Source of the DNA: Couchioplanes caeruleus
GTDB taxonomy: Bacteria > Actinomycetota > Actinomycetes > Mycobacteriales > Micromonosporaceae
Assembly (NCBI RefSeq): GCF_023499255.1
Contig: NZ_CP092183.1
Coordinates: forward strand, 2,673,501-2,737,500
Direction: 5' to 3'
Length of the DNA: 64,000 bases
In this document: positions 24,825 through 33,357 of the stretch, in pieces
Layout of the letters: each line of letters starts with the position of its first letter
Numbering within the stretch: the stretch's first letter is position 1
Notes under the pieces: generated by a model
What the model saw: only the letters and a program-made list of their open reading frames with translations
What the model was told of the DNA's origin: nothing
Database searches by the model: none
Translations under genes and position numbers: made by a program

Positions 24825-26558
24825 ATGAGTCTCTTCGAGGTGTGGGTCCCCGAGAAGACCGTCAAACTGCGCATCGACGGGGCCGACCGCGACATGGAAC
24901 GCGGCGACGACGGCTGGTGGCGGCTCGACGTGCCCGGCGCCGGCCACGGCACCGACTACGCGTACGTGCTGCCGGACCACGACACCCCGCTGCCCGACCC
25001 GCGGTCCCGGTGGCAGCCCGGGGGCGTGCACGGCCCCAGCCGCGTCTACGACCACTCGGCCTTCGCGTGGTCGGACGGCTCCTGGACCGGCCGGCAGCTG
25101 CCCGGCTCGGTCCTGTACGAGCTGCACGTCGGCACGTTCACGGCGGAGGGCACGTTCGACGCCGCCATCGAGCGGCTGGACCACCTCGTCGAGCTCGGCG
25201 TCGACCTGGTCGAGCTGCTGCCGGTCAACTCCTTCAACGGCGAGTACAACTGGGGCTACGACGGCGTCTGCTGGTACGCGCCGCACGAGGCGTACGGCGG
25301 CCCGGACGGGCTGAAGCGCTTCGTCGACGCGGCCCACGCCAAGGGGCTCGGCGTCGTGCTGGACGTCGTCTACAACCACTTCGGGCCCAGCGGGGCGTAC
25401 GCGCCGATGTTCGCGCCGTATTTGAGCGCGGCCGGTGCCAACCCGTGGGGCGCCTCGGTCAACCTGGACGGCCCGCTCTCCGACGAGGTCCGCCGCTACA
25501 TCATCGACAGCGTGCTGTCCTGGCTGCGCGACTACCACGTCGACGGCCTGCGCCTGGACGCCGTGCACGCACTGGTCGACCACAACGCGGTGCATCTGCT
25601 CGAGCAGATGGCCGCCGAGGTCGAGAGCCTGTCGACGCATCTGGGCCGGCCGCTGTCGCTGATCGCCGAGTCCGACCTGAACGACCCCACGCTGATCACC
25701 CCGCGCGAGGCCGGCGGGTACGGCCTGCAGGCGCAGTGGGACGACGACGTGCACCACGCCCTGCACGCGCTGCTGACCGGCGAACGGCAGGGCTACTACG
25801 GCGACTTCGGCTCGCTGGAGTGCCTGGAGACGGTGCTGACCGGTGCGTTCTTCCACGCGAACACGTGGTCGAGCTTCCGCCGGCGCCACCACGGCCGCCC
25901 GGTGGACCGCGCCCGGGTCCCGGGGCACCGCTTCGTCGCGTACCTGCAGAACCATGACCAGATCGGCAACCGCGCGGTCGGCGACCGGCTCTCGGCGACG
26001 CTGTCGCCGGGCCTGCTGCGGGTCGGGGCGACGCTGCTGCTGACCTCGCCGTTCACGCCCATGCTGTTCATGGGCGAGGAATGGGCGGCGAGCAACCCGT
26101 GGCAGTTCTTCACCAGCCACCCGGAGCCGGAACTGGCCCAGGCGGTGCAGAACGGGCGCCGGCGCGAGTTCGCCGAGCACGGCTGGGCCGAGGCGGAGGT
26201 GCCGGACCCGCAGGACCCGGCGACGTTCGAGCGCTCCAAGCTGGACTGGGCGGAACGGGACAAGCCGGGCCACGCGGACATCCTCGACCTGCACAAACGG
26301 CTGATCGCGCTGCGCCGCGAGCACGCCGACCTGTCCGACCCGCGCCTGGACCGGGTCGAGGTCTGGCACGGCGACCAGTACGTGGTCATGCGCCGCGGCC
26401 GCTGCATCGTGGCGGCCAACCTGGCCGGCATCCCGCAGACGGTCAGCCTGCGCTCGGTGCCGAGCAGGGTGCTGCTCGCCACCGAGCAGGGCGTGGTGCT
26501 GCAGCGCGACCGGATCGAGCTGCCGGCCGAGACCGCCGCGGTGGTCTTCGCGCGGTAA
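24825..26558 (+). CDS. treZ: Malto-oligosyltrehalose trehalohydrolase TreZ
   Basis: A 577-residue GH13 enzyme that releases trehalose from maltooligosyltrehalose. An N-terminal beta-sandwich (FEVWVPEKTVKLRIDG) precedes the barrel: VELLPVNSFNGEYNWGYDGV, LDVVYNHFGPSG, GLRLDAVHAL (nucleophile Asp), SLIAESDLNDP (acid/base Glu) and YLQNHDQIGNRAVGDRL. LFMGEEWAASNPWQFF is typical of TreZ. The ATG at 24825 has GAAAGAG 7-13 nt upstream; a GTG at 24819 in the same frame overlapping the treY stop is also possible. Last gene of glgX-treY-treZ, which together convert glycogen to trehalose. Confidence 0.96.
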   Translation: MSLFEVWVPEKTVKLRIDGADRDMERGDDGWWRLDVPGAGHGTDYAYVLPDHDTPLPDPRSRWQPGGVHGPSRVYDHSAFAWSDGSWTGRQLPGSVLYELHVGTFTAEGTFDAAIERLDHLVELGVDLVELLPVNSFNGEYNWGYDGVCWYAPHEAYGGPDGLKRFVDAAHAKGLGVVLDVVYNHFGPSGAYAPMFAPYLSAAGANPWGASVNLDGPLSDEVRRYIIDSVLSWLRDYHVDGLRLDAVHALVDHNAVHLLEQMAAEVESLSTHLGRPLSLIAESDLNDPTLITPREAGGYGLQAQWDDDVHHALHALLTGERQGYYGDFGSLECLETVLTGAFFHANTWSSFRRRHHGRPVDRARVPGHRFVAYLQNHDQIGNRAVGDRLSATLSPGLLRVGATLLLTSPFTPMLFMGEEWAASNPWQFFTSHPEPELAQAVQNGRRREFAEHGWAEAEVPDPQDPATFERSKLDWAERDKPGHADILDLHKRLIALRREHADLSDPRLDRVEVWHGDQYVVMRRGRCIVAANLAGIPQTVSLRSVPSRVLLATEQGVVLQRDRIELPAETAAVVFAR

Positions 26559-26559
26559 G

Positions 26560-27309
26560 TCAGCGATGCGCGCCGGTGCGCGCCACCGCGGCCGGGTTCC
26601 GGTCCGCGGGGCGCGCACCGCGCCATTTCTGCCCCAGCCGGTACGCCACCGCCCGGGAGGCGTGGATGAAGCCGGTGGGGTGCAGGTCGCGCGGCGCGTT
26701 GCGGACCGGGTCGAATGCCAGCCCGGCATCGGTGCGGGCGGCCAGCTGCTGCCCGAACCGGACCCGGCCGAAGAGCCGGACCGCCCCGTCGCCGTCGGCC
26801 GCGCCGAGCAGCAGCTGCGCGCCGTCGCCGGCCGCCGCGGCGACGACCGATTCGAGCGTGCGGCCCAGAGCCGCGCCGTCGAGGTCCGGCTGGACGCTCA
26901 GGTACAGCTTGCGTCCGGTGCCCGTGCGGTACGCCACGATCGTGCCGTACATGGTGTCGAAGCTGCGCCGCAGCGTCGGCACGTGCCGCAGTCGCCGCCC
27001 CCGCCCGGCCGTCGAGAACAGCAGGTCGCACCGGCGACCGGCGACCGGCCCGTGCACCCGCAGCGCGACGCCCAGCACGTCCGGGTAGCCCGGCGGCGTC
27101 CCCGCGCCCTTGGAGATCCGCAGCGTCACCGGGTGGCGCCCCGGACGGTCGAGCAGCGCGGCGCCCGTCGGCGATCCCAGGCCCCAGACCTCGAGCTCGC
27201 CGGTGAACGACCGGCCGTCCGGATGCAGGAAACGGCGGGTCCGCGAGTGCGCGATCCGAACCCCGACGGCGACCGCGCCGGCCGCCACCACTGCACCCGC
27301 GATCCTCAT
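26560..27309 (-). CDS. Catalase-superfamily-like protein of unknown function
   Basis: A 249-residue protein with an N-terminal signal anchor (RIAGAVVAAGAVAVGVRIA). The body recalls the catalase/SrpA barrel: FTGELEVWG, HPVTLRISKGAG, PDVLGVALRV and RCDLLFSTAG parallel the segments around the haem pocket, but I cannot place a distal catalytic His/Asn pair, so peroxidase activity is doubtful. Relatives in actinobacteria are, as I recall, sometimes labelled phosphodiesterase without support I can see. An upstream ATG at 27342 is in frame; neither start has a good ribosome site. It ends one base after treZ, convergently. Function open. Confidence 0.7.
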   Translation of the reverse strand: MRIAGAVVAAGAVAVGVRIAHSRTRRFLHPDGRSFTGELEVWGLGSPTGAALLDRPGRHPVTLRISKGAGTPPGYPDVLGVALRVHGPVAGRRCDLLFSTAGRGRRLRHVPTLRRSFDTMYGTIVAYRTGTGRKLYLSVQPDLDGAALGRTLESVVAAAAGDGAQLLLGAADGDGAVRLFGRVRFGQQLAARTDAGLAFDPVRNAPRDLHPTGFIHASRAVAYRLGQKWRGARPADRNPAAVARTGAHR

Positions 27310-27359
27310 GGGCGCCGGGGTACCCGAACTTGTCGCAGCCATGCGCCACCATGGTCACC

Positions 27360-27734
27360 ATGTGGGGGCGGAAAAAGCGCAGCAAGCGCACCAGGTGGTA
27401 CGACGGCTGCGATTGCGACATCTGCGATGTCTGCGATCTCCCGTTCTGCGACTTCGGCCTGATCAGTTCGATGCTGCTGCTGATCGCCCGGTCCGGGCGC
27501 CCGGAGGCGGCGCCGGGCTCGCCGTCCGCGCGGGTCGTGAGCGCCGCCATCCGCGGCTACCGCCGGGTGTCGCCGCGGCTGCCCACCCGCTGCCGCTACA
27601 CGCCCACCTGCAGCGCGTACGGTCTGGAGGCGGTCCGGCGGTACGGCACGCGGCGAGGGCTGCGGCTGACCGCCGGACGGCTGAGCCGGTGCCGGCCGGG
27701 TGTCGCGTACGGGACTGCCGACCCCGTTCCGTGA
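27360..27734 (+). CDS. yidD: YidD-family membrane protein insertion efficiency factor (orphan copy)
   Basis: A 124-residue protein. The YidD domain is clear: SAAIRGYRRVSPRLPTRCRY, then TPTCSAYGLEAVRRYG, the signature of this small amphipathic peripheral membrane family that assists YidC. The N-terminus is unusual: within about 20 residues it has CDCDICDVCDLPFCDF, six cysteines alternating mostly with aspartates, suggesting metal binding or disulfides. Canonical yidD sits between rnpA and yidC at the replication origin; none of those genes is here, so this is probably an additional paralogue. An ATG at 27351 in the same frame is also possible; neither has a ribosome site. Confidence 0.85.
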   Translation: MWGRKKRSKRTRWYDGCDCDICDVCDLPFCDFGLISSMLLLIARSGRPEAAPGSPSARVVSAAIRGYRRVSPRLPTRCRYTPTCSAYGLEAVRRYGTRRGLRLTAGRLSRCRPGVAYGTADPVP

Positions 27735-27780
27735 CCTTCCTCCGGCACGATGGTCGCTCCGGAATGGGGACGGGAGTTCT

Positions 27781-28953
27781 GTGTCGACGATGGACGACGC
27801 GCGTGCCGGTGACGGCGGCGGCGAAGCGGTGGGCGGGGACGCCGCGGGGGAACAGGCCGCGACGGTCCGCAAGGTCGTCGTGCGCCGGCCGCCGCGGCAG
27901 CGAAGCGTTCCGCGGCGCTCGATGGGCGCCCGGGAACGGCGCGGCGAACGGGCGCTGACCCGGCTGCGGCGCACCTTCGCGCGCCGCGACGAGGTCCTCC
28001 GGACGTGGGGCGCCTCGCTCGCGCCGTGGCGGCTCGGGGCGGTCGGCGTGGTGATCGCCCTGGTGATCGCGTTCGCCTGGATCCGGCTCTTCCACGTGGG
28101 GCCGCCGTCGGTCGAGGACCTGCGGCGGGCGTCCGGCGTCGACGAGTGGCGCACCCTGCCCATCGGCGTCAAGGACGACCAGCCGGGCATCGCCTACCGC
28201 GACCCGGTCACCGGCATCTGGAGCGGGTTCGACATCGACATCGCGTACATGATCGCCGAGGACCTGGGCTTCCGCCGGCAGGAGGTGCAGTTCTTCGGCA
28301 TCGAGAGCGAGGACCGGGCCCGGATGGAGGCCACCCAGCTCGACGGCGAGCCCGCGCCGGTGAAGCTGGTGATCGCCAGCTACAGCATCACCGAGAAGCG
28401 CGAGAAGATGCCCAACGTCATGTTCACCGACTCGTACCTGCACACCGAGCAGTCCGTGATCACGCTGAAGGGCCACGCCAAGGTCGCCAGCCTCGAGGAG
28501 TTCAAGGGCAAGAAGGTGTGCACGCTCTCCGCCTCGACGAGCGCGGACACCGCATCGTCCTCGGGCGCCGAGTTGGTCCGCCGCAACCGCGTCTCGGACT
28601 GCTTCAAGCTGCTCGACGGCAACCAGGTCGACGCGGTCAGCACCGACGCCGCCATCCTCGGCGGCTACAAGGCCCGCAACCCGGACCGGTACGACCACTG
28701 GGACCTCGGCGACGACAAGACCGAGGCGTGGGGCGTCAGCGTCGGCGACAACGCGGCCCTGCGGGACCTGGTGAACCTGACGTTGTACCGCTCGTACGCC
28801 GACCCGGAGGACGCGCGCTGGGAGCAGGCGTACCAGGACAACATCGCGCCCGAGGCGGCGGCCAACCCGGGCGTCCCGCTCGCCCGGCCGCAGCAGCCCG
28901 TCACCCCGAGGCCGGAGATCCGGGAGCTGCCGTGGGAGAACCTCGCCCCATGA
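27781..28953 (+). CDS. Membrane-anchored family 3 solute-binding protein
   Basis: A 390-residue protein. The first about 75 residues are charged and likely cytosolic, followed by one TM helix (LGAVGVVIALVIAFAWI, about residues 80-97). The rest is a periplasmic-binding-protein domain of the amino-acid family: GVKDDQPGIAYRDPVTGIWS, GFDIDIAYMIAEDLG, VIASYSITEKREKM, LDGNQVDAVSTDAAIL. Start GTG at 27781 has GGGAG about 8 nt upstream. There is no ABC permease or ATPase alongside; instead a polytopic membrane protein and a PP2C phosphatase follow, the first overlapping by 4 bp. I infer ligand sensing rather than uptake, in the spirit of mycobacterial GlnH-GlnX-PknG. Confidence 0.88.
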   Translation: MSTMDDARAGDGGGEAVGGDAAGEQAATVRKVVVRRPPRQRSVPRRSMGARERRGERALTRLRRTFARRDEVLRTWGASLAPWRLGAVGVVIALVIAFAWIRLFHVGPPSVEDLRRASGVDEWRTLPIGVKDDQPGIAYRDPVTGIWSGFDIDIAYMIAEDLGFRRQEVQFFGIESEDRARMEATQLDGEPAPVKLVIASYSITEKREKMPNVMFTDSYLHTEQSVITLKGHAKVASLEEFKGKKVCTLSASTSADTASSSGAELVRRNRVSDCFKLLDGNQVDAVSTDAAILGGYKARNPDRYDHWDLGDDKTEAWGVSVGDNAALRDLVNLTLYRSYADPEDARWEQAYQDNIAPEAAANPGVPLARPQQPVTPRPEIRELPWENLAP

Positions 28954-29975
28954 CCGCCGTGCAGGTCGTCAACCGCCGGCCACGGGTGCGGCGGACGCAG
29001 CTGAACTGGCTGTTCACCGCGCTGCCGGCGTTCCCGCTGGTGCTGCTCGTGCTGCGGCTCTGGTACCTGAGCCGCCAGGACCTGCCCACGATGCTGCTGC
29101 TGGTGCAGTACATCAGCCCGCTGGGCATGATCAGCGCGCTGGTCATCACGCTGATCTGGACCGTGCCGGCGGTGGTGCTGGTGCTGCGTACGCTCGGTGG
29201 CATCCTGCTCGTCAGCTCCGCCGACCCGGACGAGGCGGCGCGGCGCTCGCTGCTGGCGCTGACCGCGCTGCGGATGCCCGACTGGGTGGTGCTGCTGGCC
29301 ATCGGCCTGGCCGGCTTCACGTGGCAGATGCGGATGCTGCCCACCCTGCTGATGCTGGTCGTGGCGATCCTCGGGCTGACCGCCGTGCAGCGGTACCCGG
29401 GCGAGCGCCGGATGCTCACCTTCACGACGCTCGTGGTGCCCGCCGTGATCGGCCTGCTCGTGCTGCTGTGGGTCTGGCCCGGCATCCGCGCGGCACTCTC
29501 CGTGGGCGAGACGGGCACGGCGGTGCTGCTGGGTGTGCCCCCGCTGCTCGGCTGGCTGCTCACCGGGCCGGTGCCCGCGCGCGCCGCCCGCCTGGCCACG
29601 CACTGGCCGGCCGTCGGCGCCGCGCTGGTCGCCCCGTTCGTCATCGGCGTGGTGTTCCTGCGGGCGCCGGTGCTGCCGAACAGCGCCGTCGAGATCCGGG
29701 ACGGCAACGCGCCGGTCCAGGTTGTCCGGGGACAGCTGATCACCGTCGACGACACCGCCACCACGATGCTGCAGCGCGGCGGCGAGGTGGTGTTCATCCC
29801 CAACGCGCAGGTGCTCTCCAAGACGCTGTGCCCCGAGCCCGTACGCCCCCAGCAGAGCCGGATCACCGTACGCGGATGGCCCGTCGACCAGTCGGCGCTG
29901 GGGTGGGCCGCGCCGACCCGGCCGGTGACCGGCGTCGACCCGCGCTGCCTCGGCCGGCCGCTGAAGCCCCGCTGA
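28950..29975 (+). CDS. Polytopic membrane protein, candidate partner of the binding protein
   Basis: A 341-residue membrane protein with about eight hydrophobic segments in the first 250 residues (for example TALPAFPLVLLVLRLWYL, LVITLIWTVPAVVLVL, TLVVPAVIGLLVLLWVW) and a soluble C-terminal domain of about 90 residues that begins after VAPFVIGVVFLRAP and contains GNAPVQVVRGQLITVDD. Its ATG overlaps the stop of the solute-binding protein gene, so they are co-translated. I do not recognise a family and it does not look like an ABC permease. By position it could transmit ligand binding across the membrane. Function unknown. Confidence 0.82.
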   Translation: MTAVQVVNRRPRVRRTQLNWLFTALPAFPLVLLVLRLWYLSRQDLPTMLLLVQYISPLGMISALVITLIWTVPAVVLVLRTLGGILLVSSADPDEAARRSLLALTALRMPDWVVLLAIGLAGFTWQMRMLPTLLMLVVAILGLTAVQRYPGERRMLTFTTLVVPAVIGLLVLLWVWPGIRAALSVGETGTAVLLGVPPLLGWLLTGPVPARAARLATHWPAVGAALVAPFVIGVVFLRAPVLPNSAVEIRDGNAPVQVVRGQLITVDDTATTMLQRGGEVVFIPNAQVLSKTLCPEPVRPQQSRITVRGWPVDQSALGWAAPTRPVTGVDPRCLGRPLKPR

Positions 29976-30066
29976 CGGTGGCGTTTTCGCAGTTGGTGAG
30001 CACTTGTGGCGGCGCGCCGCCGACCACGTGCAGACAGGCTGGACCCGACCTGGCAGGCTGCACGCC

Positions 30067-30789
30067 ATGACCTTGCACCTGCGGTGGGCGGCCGTCACCG
30101 ATAGAGGCCACGTGCGAAGCAGCAATCAGGACTGCTACTACGCCGGTGACCGGTTGCTGGTCGTGGCCGACGGCATGGGCGGAATGGCCGCCGGTGACGT
30201 GGCGAGCCGCATCGCCGTCGAGGCCATGGCGTCGCTCGACGTGCCGATCGACAACGACCACCAGATGGACGCCCTGCACAAGGCGCTCGAGGTCGCCAAC
30301 GGGCGGATCGCCGAGACCGTCGCCGGCGACGCGGCCCTGCAGGGCATGGGCACCACGCTCACCGCCGTGATCTTCTCCGGCGACCGGGCCGCGCTCGCCC
30401 ACGTCGGCGACAGCCGGGCGTACCTGCTGCGCGACGGCCGGCTCAACCAGCTGACCAAGGACGACACGTACGTCCAGATGCTGGTCGACCAGGGGCTGAT
30501 CCGGCCCGAGGAGGCGGGCAGCCACCCGCGGCGGGCGGTGGTGACCCAGGCGCTGCAGGGCGAGCCGGTCAGCCCGTCGTACGTGATCGTGGAGCCCGAG
30601 CCCGGCGACCGCTGGCTGCTGTGCAGCGACGGCCTGACCACCGTCGTGCCGGCCGAGCGCATCGAGGCCGAGCTGCTGGCCTGCGACGGCCCGCAGACCT
30701 GCGCCGAGCGCCTCGTCGACCTCGCGCTGCAGGGTGGCGGCCCGGACAACGTCACGGTGATCGTCGCCGATCTCGCGCTCGGGGACTGA
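30067..30789 (+). CDS. PP2C-family protein serine/threonine phosphatase
   Basis: A 240-residue metal-dependent phosphatase, soluble and close to a bare catalytic domain. All PP2C motifs are present: RSSNQDCYY, VVADGMGGMAAGDVAS with the metal-binding Asp, GMGTTLTAV, AHVGDSRAYLLR, DRWLLCSDGLTTVV and GGPDNVTVIVADL. It reverses Ser/Thr phosphorylation. The ATG at 30067 begins the conserved domain. It lies 91 bp downstream of the membrane protein gene on the same strand and may share that operon, giving a plausible output arm for the binding-protein module. No Ser/Thr kinase gene is in the window. Confidence 0.94.
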   Translation: MTLHLRWAAVTDRGHVRSSNQDCYYAGDRLLVVADGMGGMAAGDVASRIAVEAMASLDVPIDNDHQMDALHKALEVANGRIAETVAGDAALQGMGTTLTAVIFSGDRAALAHVGDSRAYLLRDGRLNQLTKDDTYVQMLVDQGLIRPEEAGSHPRRAVVTQALQGEPVSPSYVIVEPEPGDRWLLCSDGLTTVVPAERIEAELLACDGPQTCAERLVDLALQGGGPDNVTVIVADLALGD

Positions 30790-30906
30790 CCCCGGCCTCG
30801 AGCCGCACCGCGCACCCTTATCGCAGGTGGCCGGGGCTGCGGTACCTTACTGCGATCGTGCGTCGGCGGGCCGGCCGCGATCGGCTCGAACAACGGTGCG
30901 CAGCAG

Positions 30907-33246
30907 GTGGTGATGACGACGGGACGGCTGTCCGTGCGGTTGGCCGTGGCGCTGGCGTTCGTCGCCGCCGTCACGGCCGTCGGCGCGTACGCGGTGCCCC
31001 CCGGCCCGGCCCAGCGGCTCTACGGCGACGCCGCCCAGTTGGCGGCCGGGGCGCTGGCCGCGTACGCCTGCCTCACCGCCGCCCGCGACCGGGCCGGGCC
31101 GCGGGCGCGCTGGCGGCTGCTGCTCGGCGTGGGCCTGGCGACGTGGGCGCTCGCCCGGCTGTGGTGGACGATCCGGGACGTGTTCCGGCCGGACTGGGCC
31201 GCGACCGCCACGATCGCCGACATCGGCCTGCTGACGCTGCCGCTGTTCACCCTCGCCGCGCTGCTGGCCGGTTCGATGGCGCTGCCGCGCCCGGCCCAGT
31301 CGTCGCTGCGCCGCGACCGCGTCGTGCTGCTCATCGACAGCGTGCTCATCGGCGGTTCGCTGCTCGCGCTCGTCTGGTCGGCGGTGCCCGGGCGGCTCTT
31401 CGACCAGGCCGGGCAGAACCCGTGGGTCGTGGGCGTGGCGGCGGCGTACCCGGTGGTGGACCTCGTGATCATCGTCGCGGGGCTGCTGCTGCTGTCCACC
31501 CGGCCGTCGTCGCGCGCCGGGCGGGTGCCGCTGCGCCTCATGGTGCTCGCCATGGCGGCGCTGGGCTGGTCGGACACGGTGCGGCTGCTGCACCTCGGCG
31601 CCGGCGGGCTGACCCCGATCGAGTCCGCCGGATACCTGGCCGGGCCCGCGCTGCTGGCGATGGCCGCGTGGAGCAACACCGGGCTGGGCGAGACGGCCGC
31701 GCCGGACCGGGCCGACGCGGAGTGGCTGCACCTGCTGCTGCCGTACGTGCCCGTGGTGGCCACCGGCATCGTGATCGCCGTGCGCACCGGCACCGGCGGG
31801 CAGCTCACCTCGTACGAGGCGTACCTGGGCTGGCTGGGCCTGGGGCTGGTCGTGGCCCGGCAGATGTTCACCATCGTGGACAACACCGTGCTGCTCGCGC
31901 GGGTGTCCGAGGGGCGCCAGCGGCTGCACCACCAGGCGTACCACGATCCGCTGACCGGCCTGGCCAACCGGGCGCTGTTCCGCGAGCGGCTGGTGCTGGC
32001 ACTGGACGCGTACCGGTTCAAGGGGGTGCCGGTCGCCCTGCTCTTCGCCGACCTCGACGACTTCAAGCTCATCAACGACGGCTTCGGCCACGCCATGGGC
32101 GACCGGCTGCTGCGCGGCGTCGCGGAGCGCCTGCTCGCCTGCGTCGGGCCCGAGGACGTGGTGGCGCGGCTGGGCGGCGACGAGTTCGCGGTGCTGCTCC
32201 AGCGCCGCGGGCCGGAGGCGGAGGAGGCCGGGCGGCGGATCCTGGTGGCGCTGCGGGAGCCGTACGAGCTCGACGGGCACTCGGTCGGTGCGAGCGCGAG
32301 CCTCGGCCTGGTGCTGCCCGAGCCGGGCGACGACGAGCTGTCGGCGGACGTCCTGCTGCGCCGGGCGGACGCGGCCATGTACGTGAGCAAGCGCCGCGGC
32401 AAGAACGACCTCGCCCGCTACTCCGGGGCGGCGGACGGCGGTCCCAACGCCGACCTGCCGCACCTGCTGGCCCGGGCGCTGTCCGGCGCTCCCGCCGAGC
32501 ACGGCTTCGAGGTGCACTACCAGCCCATCGTGCGGCTCGCCGACGGCGCGGTGGTGGCCGTGGAGGCGCTCGCCCGGTGGACCGACCCGGTGGCGGGACC
32601 GGTCGACCCCGACGTGTTCGTGACCGTCGCCGAACGCACCGGGCTGGTCGCCGGCATCGACGACTTCGTGCTGGACCGGGCGTGCGCGGACGCGGCGGCG
32701 CTGGCCGACGCGTACGGGCGCCCGATCGACGTGCACGTCAACGTCTCCGCCGCCCGCCTCGGCCGGCACGGGTTGCAGGAGTCGGTGCTGCAGGCGCTGG
32801 AGCGGCACGCCGTACGCCCGTCCCGCCTGGTCGTCGAGATCACCGAGACACTGCGCATCCCGGACCTGCCGCGTGCCGTGGAGGTGCTGGAACACCTGCG
32901 CCGCCGGGGCGTACGCGTCGCCCTGGACGACTTCGGCAGCGGCTGGAACGCGCTGGCCCAGCTGCACTCGCTGCCGGTGGACATCGTCAAGCTCGACTCC
33001 TCGCTGACCGATGTGGACGTCGCGGAGCGCGCCGGCACCCTGTGCCGCTCGGTGCTGCGGATCTGCGCCGACCTCGGGATCGCGGTGATCGCCGAGGGGA
33101 TCGAGACGCCGGCCCGGTCCGCCGCCCTGGCCGGGCTGGGGTGCCGGCTCGGGCAGGGGTACCTGTTCGGGCAGCCGGGACCGGCGCGGGGGCTCGGCAT
33201 CCCGGCTCAGCCGGGCCCGGCAACGACCGCACACCTAGCCTCCTAG
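30907..33246 (+). CDS. Membrane GGDEF/EAL cyclic-di-GMP turnover protein
   Basis: A 779-residue protein with about ten hydrophobic segments in the first 330 residues, then GGDEF and EAL domains. The GGDEF motif is intact (ARLGGDEFAVLLQ), but the product-inhibition RxxD is replaced by GPED, so feedback control is probably lost. The EAL domain keeps EALARW, NVSAARL, EITETLR, LDDFGSGWNAL, the lysine of IVKLDSS, AEGIETP and GQGYLFGQP, so phosphodiesterase activity is expected. The start could be GTG 30907, GTG 30910 or ATG 30913, all in frame. It follows the phosphatase by 117 bp, with no FliA-like promoter visible, unlike the homologue at 1506-3869. Confidence 0.92.
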   Translation: MVMTTGRLSVRLAVALAFVAAVTAVGAYAVPPGPAQRLYGDAAQLAAGALAAYACLTAARDRAGPRARWRLLLGVGLATWALARLWWTIRDVFRPDWAATATIADIGLLTLPLFTLAALLAGSMALPRPAQSSLRRDRVVLLIDSVLIGGSLLALVWSAVPGRLFDQAGQNPWVVGVAAAYPVVDLVIIVAGLLLLSTRPSSRAGRVPLRLMVLAMAALGWSDTVRLLHLGAGGLTPIESAGYLAGPALLAMAAWSNTGLGETAAPDRADAEWLHLLLPYVPVVATGIVIAVRTGTGGQLTSYEAYLGWLGLGLVVARQMFTIVDNTVLLARVSEGRQRLHHQAYHDPLTGLANRALFRERLVLALDAYRFKGVPVALLFADLDDFKLINDGFGHAMGDRLLRGVAERLLACVGPEDVVARLGGDEFAVLLQRRGPEAEEAGRRILVALREPYELDGHSVGASASLGLVLPEPGDDELSADVLLRRADAAMYVSKRRGKNDLARYSGAADGGPNADLPHLLARALSGAPAEHGFEVHYQPIVRLADGAVVAVEALARWTDPVAGPVDPDVFVTVAERTGLVAGIDDFVLDRACADAAALADAYGRPIDVHVNVSAARLGRHGLQESVLQALERHAVRPSRLVVEITETLRIPDLPRAVEVLEHLRRRGVRVALDDFGSGWNALAQLHSLPVDIVKLDSSLTDVDVAERAGTLCRSVLRICADLGIAVIAEGIETPARSAALAGLGCRLGQGYLFGQPGPARGLGIPAQPGPATTAHLAS

Positions 33247-33316
33247 GACGCTCCAGGCCTGGTGAGCGGGGCCGCATGGGGAGCGGTGAGCCGGCCCGCC
33301 TCGGGCACGGTAGGCC

Positions 33317-33336
33317 GCCGGCCGGATAGGGCCGGC
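33317..33336. terminator. Possible bidirectional terminator between convergent genes
   Basis: GCCGGCC (33317-33323) pairs with GGCCGGC (33330-33336) across a 6-nt loop, in the 111-bp gap between the convergent GGDEF/EAL and HrpB genes. There is no U-tract. GC-rich hairpins are common in this DNA, so confidence is low. Nothing else is seen in the gap. Confidence 0.3.
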
Positions 33337-33357
33337 ACGCCGCGGGGACCCGGCGGT

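Noticed and set aside
27781..29975. Amino-acid ABC transporter.
   Set aside because: No ATPase gene; the membrane protein lacks the permease EAA loop; the binding protein is TM-anchored.
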